From assembly GCF_009817885.1 (NCBI RefSeq), contig NZ_CP041764.1, forward strand, positions 372,001 to 436,000: a stretch of DNA of 64,000 nucleotides, written 5' to 3'. This document shows, in pieces, positions 37,103-44,979 of the stretch. Numbering within the stretch: the stretch's first letter is position 1; each line of letters opens with the position of its first letter. The stretch is from Serratia rhizosphaerae (GTDB lineage Bacteria; Pseudomonadota; Gammaproteobacteria; Enterobacterales; Enterobacteriaceae). The notes under the pieces were generated by a model. The model was not told where the DNA came from, searched no databases, and saw nothing but the letters and a program-made list of their open reading frames with translations. A program made the position numbers and the translations under genes.

Positions 37103-38134
37103 ATGAACAACTCAATTGAGCCTGGTTATTGCATAGCAACTACCCCCGGAACTCTATCAATGCAGGCGCAGCAGCTTTTTAGACGCAAAGATACCGATGG
37201 GGCACGTTACTTTTTGCAGCTGAATGCAGATACACCATATGTATTACCGGGACAAATAATGATTGTAGCTGACCCGTCCAACTCGAATCAAAACGCTAAG
37301 CTTCATCATTTACGTCGTGCAAAGAATAAAGTCAACCACACAATGAAGTTTATTGATGGTGACCTTGCTTTATTTATGGTGAATAATCACGACAGTATTA
37401 ATAGCATTCTGAATCTTTCATCAAAAGGTATTGAATACACATCTGAAGTTGGGTCTAAATATTTTAAGCAGATCGGCAACATCTTACAGCAAATAGAAAG
37501 TCTGTATCAGAGCGAGTTTACTCATACCGGTAAACTCGCCAGCCCTCAATTTTATGCTCGTCGAACAGCGCTACTTGCCGAACTAAAAATGCTAATTAAA
37601 CGTCCTATTTTAAACACATTAGTTCCCAAAACACTAAAAATGAAACCCTACCTGAAAATGACTCAGGCGTTAGGGCTCTCAACTCGCTCAATCATTCATC
37701 AATGGTCTACTGCTGGAGCTGCGGGAGCCATTAAAGGTTACGCTGAGCGTCTTGAGGCATCGGTAAAGGCAGTGAAATTTTTTAAATCTGGTGGATATGT
37801 GACCCTGGCTTTAGGGGGAATGATGACTACGAATGATGTCATCCTTGCTTGTTCAACTGGTCGTGAACATGAATGTAGAAGGGCTGCGTTAACCAATTAT
37901 ATGAGTTTTGCCGGAGCTACCATCTTATCAGGAGTTTCTGCTTCCAAAGGCGTGTTGGTGGCTGAATCAATTTGTTTGGGGGCCGGTATAGCATCAGGAG
38001 GTTTAGGTTTTGCTGTTTGTGCCGCTGGTGGAGCACTCGCCGGTGGCGCCATCGGTGGCGCCGGTGGGGAGATTATTGGTACAAAAATGGGGGAAGCAAC
38101 AAATACCCTTATAGGCCGAATTTTGGTGGACTAA
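37103..38134 (+). CDS. Putative secreted membrane-active toxin: LysM-like N-terminus, glycine-zipper C-terminus
   Basis: I do not recognise this as a named protein. The 343-residue product starts at the ATG at 37103, which has a strong GGAAGGA ribosome site; an in-frame start eight codons earlier is less likely. Residues about 8-60 resemble a LysM module (GYCIATTPGTLSMQAQQLF ... VLPGQIMIVADPSN). Residues about 70-225 are mostly polar and helical. The last 115 residues hold hydrophobic stretches (about 229-250 and 266-292) and a dense glycine zipper at 293-322 (GALAGGAIGGAGG). No signal peptide is visible. The layout, with a small membrane protein 4 bases downstream, recalls pore-forming bacteriocin or type VI effector plus immunity pairs. 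The DNA is clearly AT-richer than its neighbours. Function is inference from architecture only; another membrane-associated role is possible. Confidence 0.6.
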   Translation: MNNSIEPGYCIATTPGTLSMQAQQLFRRKDTDGARYFLQLNADTPYVLPGQIMIVADPSNSNQNAKLHHLRRAKNKVNHTMKFIDGDLALFMVNNHDSINSILNLSSKGIEYTSEVGSKYFKQIGNILQQIESLYQSEFTHTGKLASPQFYARRTALLAELKMLIKRPILNTLVPKTLKMKPYLKMTQALGLSTRSIIHQWSTAGAAGAIKGYAERLEASVKAVKFFKSGGYVTLALGGMMTTNDVILACSTGREHECRRAALTNYMSFAGATILSGVSASKGVLVAESICLGAGIASGGLGFAVCAAGGALAGGAIGGAGGEIIGTKMGEATNTLIGRILVD

Positions 38135-38138
38135 AGAG

Positions 38139-38555
38139 ATGATATATGATTTTGTAACTGTACTATTTGTCGTATCAGGCCTTGCCCTTTTCACTACCGT
38201 TTTTTGTGGTGCTATTTATTATTTATTTATAAGAGAAAAATATAACGCGCTACTACAACACTATGCTTCACGTAACTTTCAAGAACCTTTAAGCTCATCT
38301 TGGTTTAGACAGTTCGGGCTTTTAGGTGTATATGGAACATGTGGGTATTTTCGCAAGCTATTAAAAGGTAAAAAAATACCTATTGGCCATAAAAAATATC
38401 TTGATAATGGCCCCTATCAATTTGCCAAATCTCTGGATAAAAGTGAGTACGCTTGGTTTTATAAACTGATGCTATTCACGAAACTCGTTGATATATTCAT
38501 TATCATTTGGTTAATTAGTTTTTCCCTAACAGAATTATTATCCCCGCTTGGTTAA
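38139..38555 (+). CDS. Small two-helix membrane protein, putative immunity protein of the upstream toxin
   Basis: Not recognised by family. The 138-residue protein has a strongly hydrophobic segment near the N-terminus (about 3-30) and another at the C-terminus (about 112-133), with a basic, aromatic-rich middle of some 75 residues. Both ends would cross the inner membrane. It begins 4 bases after the stop of the toxin-like gene. A GGTGGA within the end of the upstream gene, 8 bases before the ATG, can serve as ribosome site, so the pair is coupled. Inner-membrane immunity proteins of pore-forming toxins have this size and shape. Its AT-rich composition matches the upstream gene, so both were probably acquired together. 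Confidence 0.6.
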   Translation: MIYDFVTVLFVVSGLALFTTVFCGAIYYLFIREKYNALLQHYASRNFQEPLSSSWFRQFGLLGVYGTCGYFRKLLKGKKIPIGHKKYLDNGPYQFAKSLDKSEYAWFYKLMLFTKLVDIFIIIWLISFSLTELLSPLG

Positions 38556-38672
38556 TCAGGCTATTGCACCGATCTGAGCTGGCTGTCGTTGCCTCACATC
38601 GCAGACAGTCCAGAATCAATCTGTTCATAAGCCTTCTGAACACTGATTAATAAAAGTGAAACGGATGAATAC

Positions 38673-38701
38673 GCTTACCGGCACGAGACGTGCCGGTAAG
38701 C
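38673..38701. terminator. Perfect 13-bp hairpin between the toxin-like pair and kdsB
   Basis: GCTTACCGGCACG and CGTGCCGGTAAGC flank an AGA loop. No T-run follows on either strand, so termination may be factor-dependent, or it may stabilise the 3' end. It lies 12 bases past the kdsB stop and marks the right edge of the insert. Confidence 0.5.
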
Positions 38702-38712
38702 CATAAGAAAAC

Positions 38713-39462
38713 TTAAGCGTTAAGGCTGTCGCGCACGCGCTGCAAGTCTTCTGCGGTATCTACGCCGACGCTCGGGATGGCCTTTGCCACCGCGACGTGA
38801 ATCTTTTCGCCGTACCACAGCACCCGCAGCTGCTCCAGCAGCTCGATTTTTTCCAGCGGGCTTGGCGCCCAGCTGACATAGCGGCGGACAAAACCGGCGC
38901 GGTAGGCATAAATACCGAGATGACGCAGCAGGTTATCGCCAATCGCGCTTTTAGACTGCGCAAAACGCTCACGATCCCAAGGGATGGTGGCGCGGGAGAA
39001 ATAGAGCGCGTAGCCCTCGGCATCCATCACCACTTTCACCGCATTCGGATTAAACGCCTCTTCCGCCGTTTCAATCGGCGCGGCCAGCGTGGCCATACCG
39101 GCGCTGCTCGCCGCCAGATTTTCCGCCACCTGACGAATAATCACCGGCGGCACCAGCGGCTCATCCCCCTGCACATTGACGATGATCTGGTCATCGGCAA
39201 AACCGTAATGCTCGATCACTTCGGCCAGACGCTCGGTGCCGGACTCATGATCTTCGCGGGTCATGCACACCTCGCCGCCGGCGGCCTCGACCGCACGGGC
39301 TACGTCGGGATGATCGGTGGCGACAATCACCCGCTCGGCACCGGATTCACGCGCGCGCTCCATCACATGCACCACCATCGGCTTCCCGTGGATATCCGCC
39401 AGCGGTTTACCCGGCAGGCGAGTCGATGCATAACGAGCCGGAATTATTGCGATGAAACTCAT
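38713..39462 (-). CDS. kdsB: 3-deoxy-manno-octulosonate cytidylyltransferase (CMP-Kdo synthetase)
   Basis: KdsB activates Kdo with CTP for lipopolysaccharide inner-core synthesis in the cytosol. The 249 residues start MSFIAIIPARYASTRLPGKPL (nucleotidyltransferase N-terminus) and include MTREDHESGTERL and VQGDEP, the metal and CTP site, in full. Its start overlaps the ycaR stop by four bases (ATGA), so the two are coupled. Confidence 0.97.
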   Translation of the reverse strand: MSFIAIIPARYASTRLPGKPLADIHGKPMVVHVMERARESGAERVIVATDHPDVARAVEAAGGEVCMTREDHESGTERLAEVIEHYGFADDQIIVNVQGDEPLVPPVIIRQVAENLAASSAGMATLAAPIETAEEAFNPNAVKVVMDAEGYALYFSRATIPWDRERFAQSKSAIGDNLLRHLGIYAYRAGFVRRYVSWAPSPLEKIELLEQLRVLWYGEKIHVAVAKAIPSVGVDTAEDLQRVRDSLNA

Positions 39463-39641
39463 GCTTGCTTCTCATCCGGCGACAGCGTGCGCGCTTCGTT
39501 TTCGAGCAGCACCGGAATACCATCGCGTAACGGGTATGCCAAGCCGTCCAGCTTGCAGACCAATTCCTGATTTTCTTTATTAAAGTACAGTTTTCCGTTG
39601 CAGACCGGGCAAGCAACGATTTCAAGCAAACGGTGATCCAT
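39459..39641 (-). CDS. ycaR: YcaR, Trm112-like UPF0434 protein
   Basis: A 60-residue protein of the Trm112/UPF0434 family, function not established. It starts MDHRLLEIVACPVCNGKLYF with one CPVC zinc-knuckle pair; the second cysteine pair of eukaryotic Trm112 is absent, as usual in this family. A GGAGG ribosome site lies directly upstream. It is translationally coupled to kdsB. Confidence 0.93.
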   Translation of the reverse strand: MDHRLLEIVACPVCNGKLYFNKENQELVCKLDGLAYPLRDGIPVLLENEARTLSPDEKQA

Positions 39642-39946
39642 GCTTCCTCCATGGGGAGAGATATGACTGTGGGGAATGTGCGTGAGAATAACATAACGCG
39701 CCAGCGCAGGTTAATCATTGCTGGTTTTACTGCTGTGCTTTTCGCCAAAATGGCGTGGGGGTTGTGTTGCCCGCCAAGCAGGCGTAATATTTGTGATGTA
39801 AGTCACACAATTATGCAAACACCTGCCAATGATGAAACGTATCAATAAAATTATCGCCCTGTTCGCTAACTTCAGCGCCTAAGGGGCCAAGCCTGTAACG
39901 AACGGCGATGTCACTCGTTTTACCCCCCCAGAAACAACGCCGTTCG
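39642..39946. other. 305-base intergenic region between ycaR and ycaQ
   Basis: No gene is supported. It holds one end of a perfect 12-bp inverted repeat (TAACGAACGGCG at 39896-39907 with its complement at 39938-39949) that overlaps the ycaQ stop codon and may mark the 3' end of the ycaQ transcript. A ycaR promoter is expected in the AT-rich part near 39660-39860, but I could not fix it. Confidence 0.4.
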
Positions 39947-41173
39947 TTATCCCACTTGCCAAATCTCACCATACTGTTCACGCAATGCTCCCGGCACCGC
40001 CCTCAGTCTGACTCGCCCGGCACCGTGCCACTTCGCCATACGGCTAATGCCCTGAAACAGATCCTGGCAGCGCTGCTTACCCATACGAACACCGGTCTCC
40101 AGATGGAAACTGATCACCTCAAATTCCCCGGCTCGCCGATGCATTTTCGCATCGATGCGCCCAATCAATTCGCCGCGATTGAGCACCGGTAACGTAAAGT
40201 AGCCATACTGCCGCTTTCCTTTCGGCGTATAGCATTCCAGTCGATAGTCGAAATTAAACAATTCCAGCGCCCGGCGGCGATCCCACACCACGGGATCAAA
40301 CGGCGAAAGCAGCGTGGTGACCCGTGAGCGCAGCTTGTTCTGCTCGGCCAGCGGCAGCGCCTCAGCCAGTGAATGGTGCAGATAAAAATCGCCCGACAGC
40401 TGTGCAACCTTTATCGGCAGGATCTCGCCCTGCAGCTGCAGCTGCTGGAGTAGTTTTTTAGGCGCAACGCGCTTCAGGCGATAATAGTCAGCCAGCCACT
40501 CCGCTTTAAAAATCCCCAGATAGCGACAGGTACGCGCCAACATCACCCGGCGCGCCTCTTCTTCGGACAATGCCTGTCTGGCATCATCCCAGTCCGGCAA
40601 CAGGCGTTCGGTCAAGTCATAAACCCGATGAAAATTGCGTCGCTCGGCCACCATCAGCTTGCCGGCGGTAAACAACGTTTCAAGATGACGCTTCTCCGGT
40701 TTCCACTCCCACCAACCATTGCCGCCCTTCTTTTCCGCGTTAAAATCCGCCGAGCGCAGCGGCCCGTTTGCAGCGATATGGCTCAACACATCGTTAATCG
40801 CGTCCTGATGCTTTTCCGCCCATTCCTGCGAGTATTTCCATCCCATCCCCTGCGGGTTCAGCATGCGATGACGCAATAAGGCGAAATCTTCAATCGGCAG
40901 AAAACAGGCTTCATGCGCCCAGTACTCAAAGAGCTGTCGGCCGGCCAGCGCCTGCTCCAGCCACTGTGGCGCATAATCCCCCAGCCGACTGAATAACACC
41001 AGGTAAGGGCTGCGGGCAACGACGCTGATAGTATCAATTTGCAGTAGCCCCATGCGTTGAATGGCTGCGACCACATCTTCTGGCCCGGCTTTGCGTTTCG
41101 CCGGCGTCAACAACCCCTGAGCGGCCAGATGCAGCGCACGGGCTGCGGCCAGTGAAATAACCGGAACAGACAT
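39947..41173 (-). CDS. ycaQ: DNA glycosylase YcaQ (HTH_42 / AlkZ-like family)
   Basis: YcaQ is a DNA glycosylase of the winged-helix HTH_42 family; the E. coli enzyme unhooks interstrand crosslinks and removes N7-alkylguanines. The 408-residue protein has the LLQIDTI motif (the family's conserved QxD active site), SPYLVLFSRLG, EYWAHEACFLP and SPFDPVVWDRRRA. The frame opens eight codons earlier with TTG; MSVPVISLAAARALHLAAQG at 41173 matches the E. coli start. In E. coli it adjoins lpxK; here two cold-shock genes and an hglS-type gene lie between. Confidence 0.93.
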   Translation of the reverse strand: MSVPVISLAAARALHLAAQGLLTPAKRKAGPEDVVAAIQRMGLLQIDTISVVARSPYLVLFSRLGDYAPQWLEQALAGRQLFEYWAHEACFLPIEDFALLRHRMLNPQGMGWKYSQEWAEKHQDAINDVLSHIAANGPLRSADFNAEKKGGNGWWEWKPEKRHLETLFTAGKLMVAERRNFHRVYDLTERLLPDWDDARQALSEEEARRVMLARTCRYLGIFKAEWLADYYRLKRVAPKKLLQQLQLQGEILPIKVAQLSGDFYLHHSLAEALPLAEQNKLRSRVTTLLSPFDPVVWDRRRALELFNFDYRLECYTPKGKRQYGYFTLPVLNRGELIGRIDAKMHRRAGEFEVISFHLETGVRMGKQRCQDLFQGISRMAKWHGAGRVRLRAVPGALREQYGEIWQVG

Positions 41174-41345
41174 ACGGATATCCAGGTGATTAATCAATCG
41201 CTTGAGAATAGTGGAAGTTTGCTCATTTTTCTTTAGCGTTGTGCATCAGGGAGAGCGAAAATGTCAGGTCTAAGCGGCTGCTTGCCAATGATCATGGCAA
41301 TGGTGAAAGGCCTATGATGGAATGAGGAAGAATTTGACGTTTTCT

Positions 41346-41383
41346 TCGCCAGTGCGAGGGGGTGGCGGCACCGGCACTGGCGA
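41346..41383 (-). terminator. Hairpin downstream of the divergent cold-shock gene
   Basis: A perfect 10-bp stem, TCGCCAGTGC with GCACTGGCGA, encloses an 18-base loop that can form a short inner stem. It lies 15 bases after the cold-shock gene's stop; the following minus-strand bases are AGAAAACG, so a T-run is lacking. Confidence 0.5.
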
Positions 41384-41397
41384 GGAAGGAGAATGCC

Positions 41398-41619
41398 TTA
41401 GAACGCGATAACGTCCGCGGCGGACAGCCCGTGGGAGCTGCGGCAGATCGAGAACTCGACGTTCTGACCTTCATTTAATGACTTGTTTTTCGTATTGGCG
41501 ATAGCGCGACGGTTCACATAAATTTCATCGCTGCCGTCAACCGGTAAAATCATACCGTAGCCTGCGGCTTGGTCATACCATTTTACACGGCCCATTTTTA
41601 ACATTGTATTTTTAAACAT
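41398..41619 (-). CDS. Divergent cold-shock-domain protein
   Basis: A 73-residue single cold-shock-domain protein. The start at 41619 has an AAGGAAA ribosome site; the frame opens 11 codons further upstream. It begins MFKNTMLKMGRVKWYDQAAG. RNP1, normally KGFGFI, is AGYGMI, and RNP2, normally VFVHF, is IYVNR, so several nucleic-acid-contact aromatic and basic residues are lost. The rest of the fold is kept (GRVKWYD, LNEGQNVEF, AADVIAF). It lies about 220 bases downstream of a canonical Csp gene with a terminator between. Possibly a regulator, or a reduced-affinity paralogue like E. coli CspF/CspH; function unknown. Confidence 0.85.
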   Translation of the reverse strand: MFKNTMLKMGRVKWYDQAAGYGMILPVDGSDEIYVNRRAIANTKNKSLNEGQNVEFSICRSSHGLSAADVIAF

Positions 41620-41733
41620 AATAATTTCCTTTCTTTCGGGCATCCGTAACAACGCTATTTGTTATTATTGTCTGGATGCTAACCGCCCATCCTAAAGTTT
41701 TTCGTAACAAACCTCTCATGAGCAACAAATAAA

Positions 41734-41755
41734 AAACCCGCACAACGGCGGGCTT
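41734..41755 (-). terminator. Terminator of the canonical cold-shock gene
   Basis: On the minus strand AAGCCCGC pairs with GCGGGTTT (one G.U) around a 6-base loop and runs into TTTTTTATTTG. It lies between the two cold-shock genes, 85 bases after the stop of the first. Confidence 0.8.
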
Positions 41756-41839
41756 ATTGAACTTAATATCTTCCGCATGACTCGGCAAGCGCCTCATCAA
41801 GGTTGTATTAAGATCTCTATACGCTATTTCCTGTAAAAC

Positions 41840-42049
41840 TTACAGAGCAACAACGTTGGCGGCAGCCGGCCCGCGCGGGCTGTCTTCAATGGTATACTCA
41901 ACGCGCTGGCCTTCAGCCAGGGTCTTGAAACCATCGGTCATGATTGCGGAGAAGTGTACGAATACATCTTTGCCGCCGTCTTGCTGCTCAATGAAACCAA
42001 AACCTTTACTCTCATTGAACCACTTAACCTGACCGGTCTTCTTAGACAT
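41840..42049 (-). CDS. CspA/CspE-type cold-shock protein
   Basis: A 69-residue RNA chaperone of the CspA/CspE type that melts mRNA secondary structure. It has intact RNP1 (KGFGFI) and RNP2 (VFVHF), starts MSKKTGQVKWFNESKGFGFI and ends AAANVVAL. An AAAAGG ribosome site precedes the ATG. I cannot tell which paralogue it is, so no symbol is given. Its upstream region is long (over 400 bases to the divergent gene), which would allow the long leader typical of cold-inducible csp genes, but no clear cold box was found. Confidence 0.93.
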   Translation of the reverse strand: MSKKTGQVKWFNESKGFGFIEQQDGGKDVFVHFSAIMTDGFKTLAEGQRVEYTIEDSPRGPAAANVVAL

Positions 42050-42590
42050 TACATTTACCTTTTAAATATTTACAAAACCTGCCATAAGGCAATTTTGGCC
42101 ATTGCAGAAACATTACTTATGGGAGGTACTTAGAAGGTTCGTCTTTGAAGCGGAATCGAATGATAACGTTTATGGAGGAACTGCTTAGTAAACTGATTAC
42201 CTAAACTTCTAAATCTTGTCTCGTACATAAATAGGTCTGAATCACAGGCCGAATTCATTTACTCATAAAACCCCAGATTACACAAGGGGGTTTTCACACT
42301 ATTTTTATCCCTTCGTGTCATTTAATTTTATACCCATGATTAGTATCGAATTATTTTTTGCAAAGTACGGTAAAGAAAACCCGCCTCGCCGTTTTCTTGA
42401 TGCTTGAATGGCGCTCCAGATGCTGCAAATGAGAGCTAACGCATAAAAATCTAATATGGTTACGCAACATATAACAAATCCATAACCCGATGACTAAACT
42501 TGGAGTGATAACAAGGTGAACGGCATGATCGGCAGCACTTTCACCGGAACCGTCATTTTTCAGATAAAACTGAACAAAGGAGCGATGCGC
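42050..42590. other. 540-base AT-rich region between divergent csp and hglS-type genes
   Basis: No gene was found. The region is clearly AT-richer than its flanks and should hold both promoters and the csp leader. The hglS-side frame opens at 42516 but lacks the conserved start. I looked for an E. coli-type cold box without success. Confidence 0.4.
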
Positions 42591-43997
42591 ATGACTGCCC
42601 AGCAGTTCGTTTCACCCAATGAAATCCGCAGCCGGTTCTCTCTGGCGATGTCGGAAATGTATCAAAAAGAGGTGCCGCTGTATGGTGAGCTGTTAGCCTT
42701 GGTGGCCGAGACCAACCGCCAGGTACTGAGCAGCAACAGCGAATTGGCACATCAGTTACAAATCACCGGTGAAATAGAGCGCTTGGCCATGGAGCGTCAT
42801 GGCGCCATCCGCGTCGGCACGGCTGAAGAACTGACGACATTGCGCCGGCTGTTTAACGTGATGGGCATGTCGCCCGTTGGTTATTACGATCTGGCGCCGG
42901 CGGGCGTGCCGGTACACTCCACCGCCTTTCGCGCCGTTCACGAACAGGATCTTCAGGCCAGCCCTTTCCGCGTATTCACCTCATTATTACGTCTGGAGCT
43001 GATTGAGCAGCCTGAACTGCGTGCGCTGGCGCAACGCCTGCTGGAACGCCGCCATATTTTCACCAGCCGAGCGCTGGCGCTGATCGAGCAACATGAAAAC
43101 CAGGGCGGATTGACCGCTGGGCAGGCAGACGAATTTGTTGAACAAGCGCTGGAAACCTTCCGCTGGCACAGCCAGGCTACCGTCAGCGCCGCCGAATACC
43201 AACAGCTACACGATCAACACCGGCTGATTGCCGATGTGGTGGCCTTTAAAGGGCCGCACATTAACCATCTGACGCCGCGCACGCTGGATATTGATGCGGC
43301 GCAGAGCACCATGCCGCAACGGGGGATCACGCCTAAAGCCGTTATCGAGGGCCCTCCTCGTCGCCGCTGCCCGATTCTGCTGCGGCAAACCAGCTTTAAA
43401 GCACTGGTGGAACAGGTCGCTTTTGTTGAAAGCGACGGCGCCTCCGTAATGGGACAGCACACGGCGCGCTTTGGCGAGATAGAGCAACGCGGCGTCGCAC
43501 TGACGCCCGAAGGCCGCGCTCTGTATGATCGCCTGCTGCAGGCAACCAACGATGCGCTGCAGGCCACGCCAAGCGAAGGCAATGCGGCGCGTTATTACCA
43601 ACTGTTGCAGGCAAACTTCCAATCATTCCCGGATGACTACCCGGCGCTGCGCGAGCAACGCCTGGCCTGGTTCCGCTACTTCCCTACCGAACTGGGGCTG
43701 GCGGCGAAAGATCGTCTGGATGAAAGCTGGACGCTGGAGCGGTTAATCGCTGAGGATTACATCCGCTTCCAACCGCTGGTGTATGAAGATTTTCTGCCGG
43801 TCAGCGCCGCCGGCATTTTCCAGTCAAATCTGGGAGACAACGCGCAGGCGCATTACAACGCTACCTCCAGCCGCGGCGTTTTTGAACAGGCGCTCGGCAC
43901 GAAAGTGGTGGATGAACTGGCGCTGTACCGGCAGACGCAGCAGCGTTCGCTGCAGGCCTGCGCGCAAGCGCTGGGGCTTGGCGCGCTGGAGACCTGA
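42591..43997 (+). CDS. hglS: HglS/YdcJ-type 2-oxoadipate dioxygenase/decarboxylase (DUF1338, VOC fold)
   Basis: DUF1338 proteins such as Pseudomonas putida HglS are Fe(II) enzymes that convert 2-oxoadipate to D-2-hydroxyglutarate in lysine catabolism; E. coli YdcJ is the enteric homologue. The 468-residue product has the metal motifs: PVHSTAFR (first His), FKGPHINHLTPR (second His region) and RFGEIEQRG (Glu), and the family block MGMSPVGYYDL. I choose the ATG at 42591, 8 bases after AAAGGAG, giving MTAQQFVSPNEIRSRF. It is isolated between divergent csp and convergent lpxK, whose stop lies one base away. No other lysine-degradation gene is in the window. The substrate is inferred from the family. 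Confidence 0.85.
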   Translation: MTAQQFVSPNEIRSRFSLAMSEMYQKEVPLYGELLALVAETNRQVLSSNSELAHQLQITGEIERLAMERHGAIRVGTAEELTTLRRLFNVMGMSPVGYYDLAPAGVPVHSTAFRAVHEQDLQASPFRVFTSLLRLELIEQPELRALAQRLLERRHIFTSRALALIEQHENQGGLTAGQADEFVEQALETFRWHSQATVSAAEYQQLHDQHRLIADVVAFKGPHINHLTPRTLDIDAAQSTMPQRGITPKAVIEGPPRRRCPILLRQTSFKALVEQVAFVESDGASVMGQHTARFGEIEQRGVALTPEGRALYDRLLQATNDALQATPSEGNAARYYQLLQANFQSFPDDYPALREQRLAWFRYFPTELGLAAKDRLDESWTLERLIAEDYIRFQPLVYEDFLPVSAAGIFQSNLGDNAQAHYNATSSRGVFEQALGTKVVDELALYRQTQQRSLQACAQALGLGALET

Positions 43998-43998
43998 T

Positions 43999-44979
43999 TT
44001 ACGTCTTCAGATGGGATTCGATACGTTGCAGCAATGATGCTGCCTGTTCGGCGGGAAAAACGGCGTCAACCGGTAAATACCACCAGTTATCCTGAGCAAA
44101 GGCGCGGCATTTAACCGCGTCTTTTTCCGTCATCAACAGCGTCTGTCCCGGTGAGGTCAACGCTTGCAGTTGCTCTTCGCTATAGTCCTGATGATCGGCG
44201 AACGCCACTTCTTGCGCGACGTTAACGCCCAGCTTTTCCAGCGTAGCGAAAAAGCGCGGCGGGTGACCAATGCCGGCCATCGCGACAGACTGCGGCAGTT
44301 GCACCGCTGGCAACCGCTCGCCAGTGGCGATATTCACCGCATCACGCGCCTGCAGTTTCATGGCGATCTCACCCGGCTGCGCCACCCCGCCGTTGGTAAT
44401 GCAGGCATCAACGCTGCGCAAACGATCGGCGCGCTCGCGCATCGGCCCGGCAGGCAACCACCAGCCGTTGCCAAAACGCCGCACGCCGTCAATCACCACC
44501 AGCTCAACATCGCGCTGCAGCGCATAATGCTGCAGACCGTCATCGGTAATCACCAGATCAAGATCGTGCTGCGCCAACAGCGCCTGCACGGCTTCCGTAC
44601 GCTTGGGCGATACCGCCACCGGAGCCGCGGTGCGCTGATAGATCAGCACCGGCTCGTCCCCGGCCTGCCGGGTCGTCGTCTGTGCATTCAGCACCAGCGG
44701 ATAAACCGCCGATTTACCGCCATAGCCGCGGGAAACCACGCCAACCCGGTAACCACGCTGCTGCAGCTGTTCAACCAGCCAGATAACCGTTGGCGTTTTG
44801 CCATTGCCGCCGGCGGTCAGGTTACCCACCACCACCACAGGCACCGGCGCGCGCCAGCTTTTACGCCAGCCGAGCCTGTAGCTCAGCCGAATAAGCCCGC
44901 TCACCAGGCCATACAGCCAGGAGAGCGGTAACAGCAGCAGGTAGAGCAGCGAACTGCCGGACCAGATACGTTCGATCAT
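43999..44979 (-). CDS. lpxK: Tetraacyldisaccharide 4'-kinase LpxK
   Basis: LpxK phosphorylates the 4' position of the lipid A disaccharide at the inner membrane. The 326-residue protein has an N-terminal membrane-anchoring helix (MIERIWSGSSLLYLLLLPLSW) and the P-loop GNLTAGGNGKTP, then DDGLQHYALQRD, the catalytic aspartate region. Its start shares one base with the msbA stop (TAATG), so it is coupled to msbA. It converges on the hglS-type gene with one base between stops. Confidence 0.97.
   Translation of the reverse strand: MIERIWSGSSLLYLLLLPLSWLYGLVSGLIRLSYRLGWRKSWRAPVPVVVVGNLTAGGNGKTPTVIWLVEQLQQRGYRVGVVSRGYGGKSAVYPLVLNAQTTTRQAGDEPVLIYQRTAAPVAVSPKRTEAVQALLAQHDLDLVITDDGLQHYALQRDVELVVIDGVRRFGNGWWLPAGPMRERADRLRSVDACITNGGVAQPGEIAMKLQARDAVNIATGERLPAVQLPQSVAMAGIGHPPRFFATLEKLGVNVAQEVAFADHQDYSEEQLQALTSPGQTLLMTEKDAVKCRAFAQDNWWYLPVDAVFPAEQAASLLQRIESHLKT

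Noticed and set aside
37002..38712. Mobile-element ends or direct repeats around the toxin-like pair
   Set aside because: I looked for repeats at both edges and for an integrase or transposase; none was convincing.
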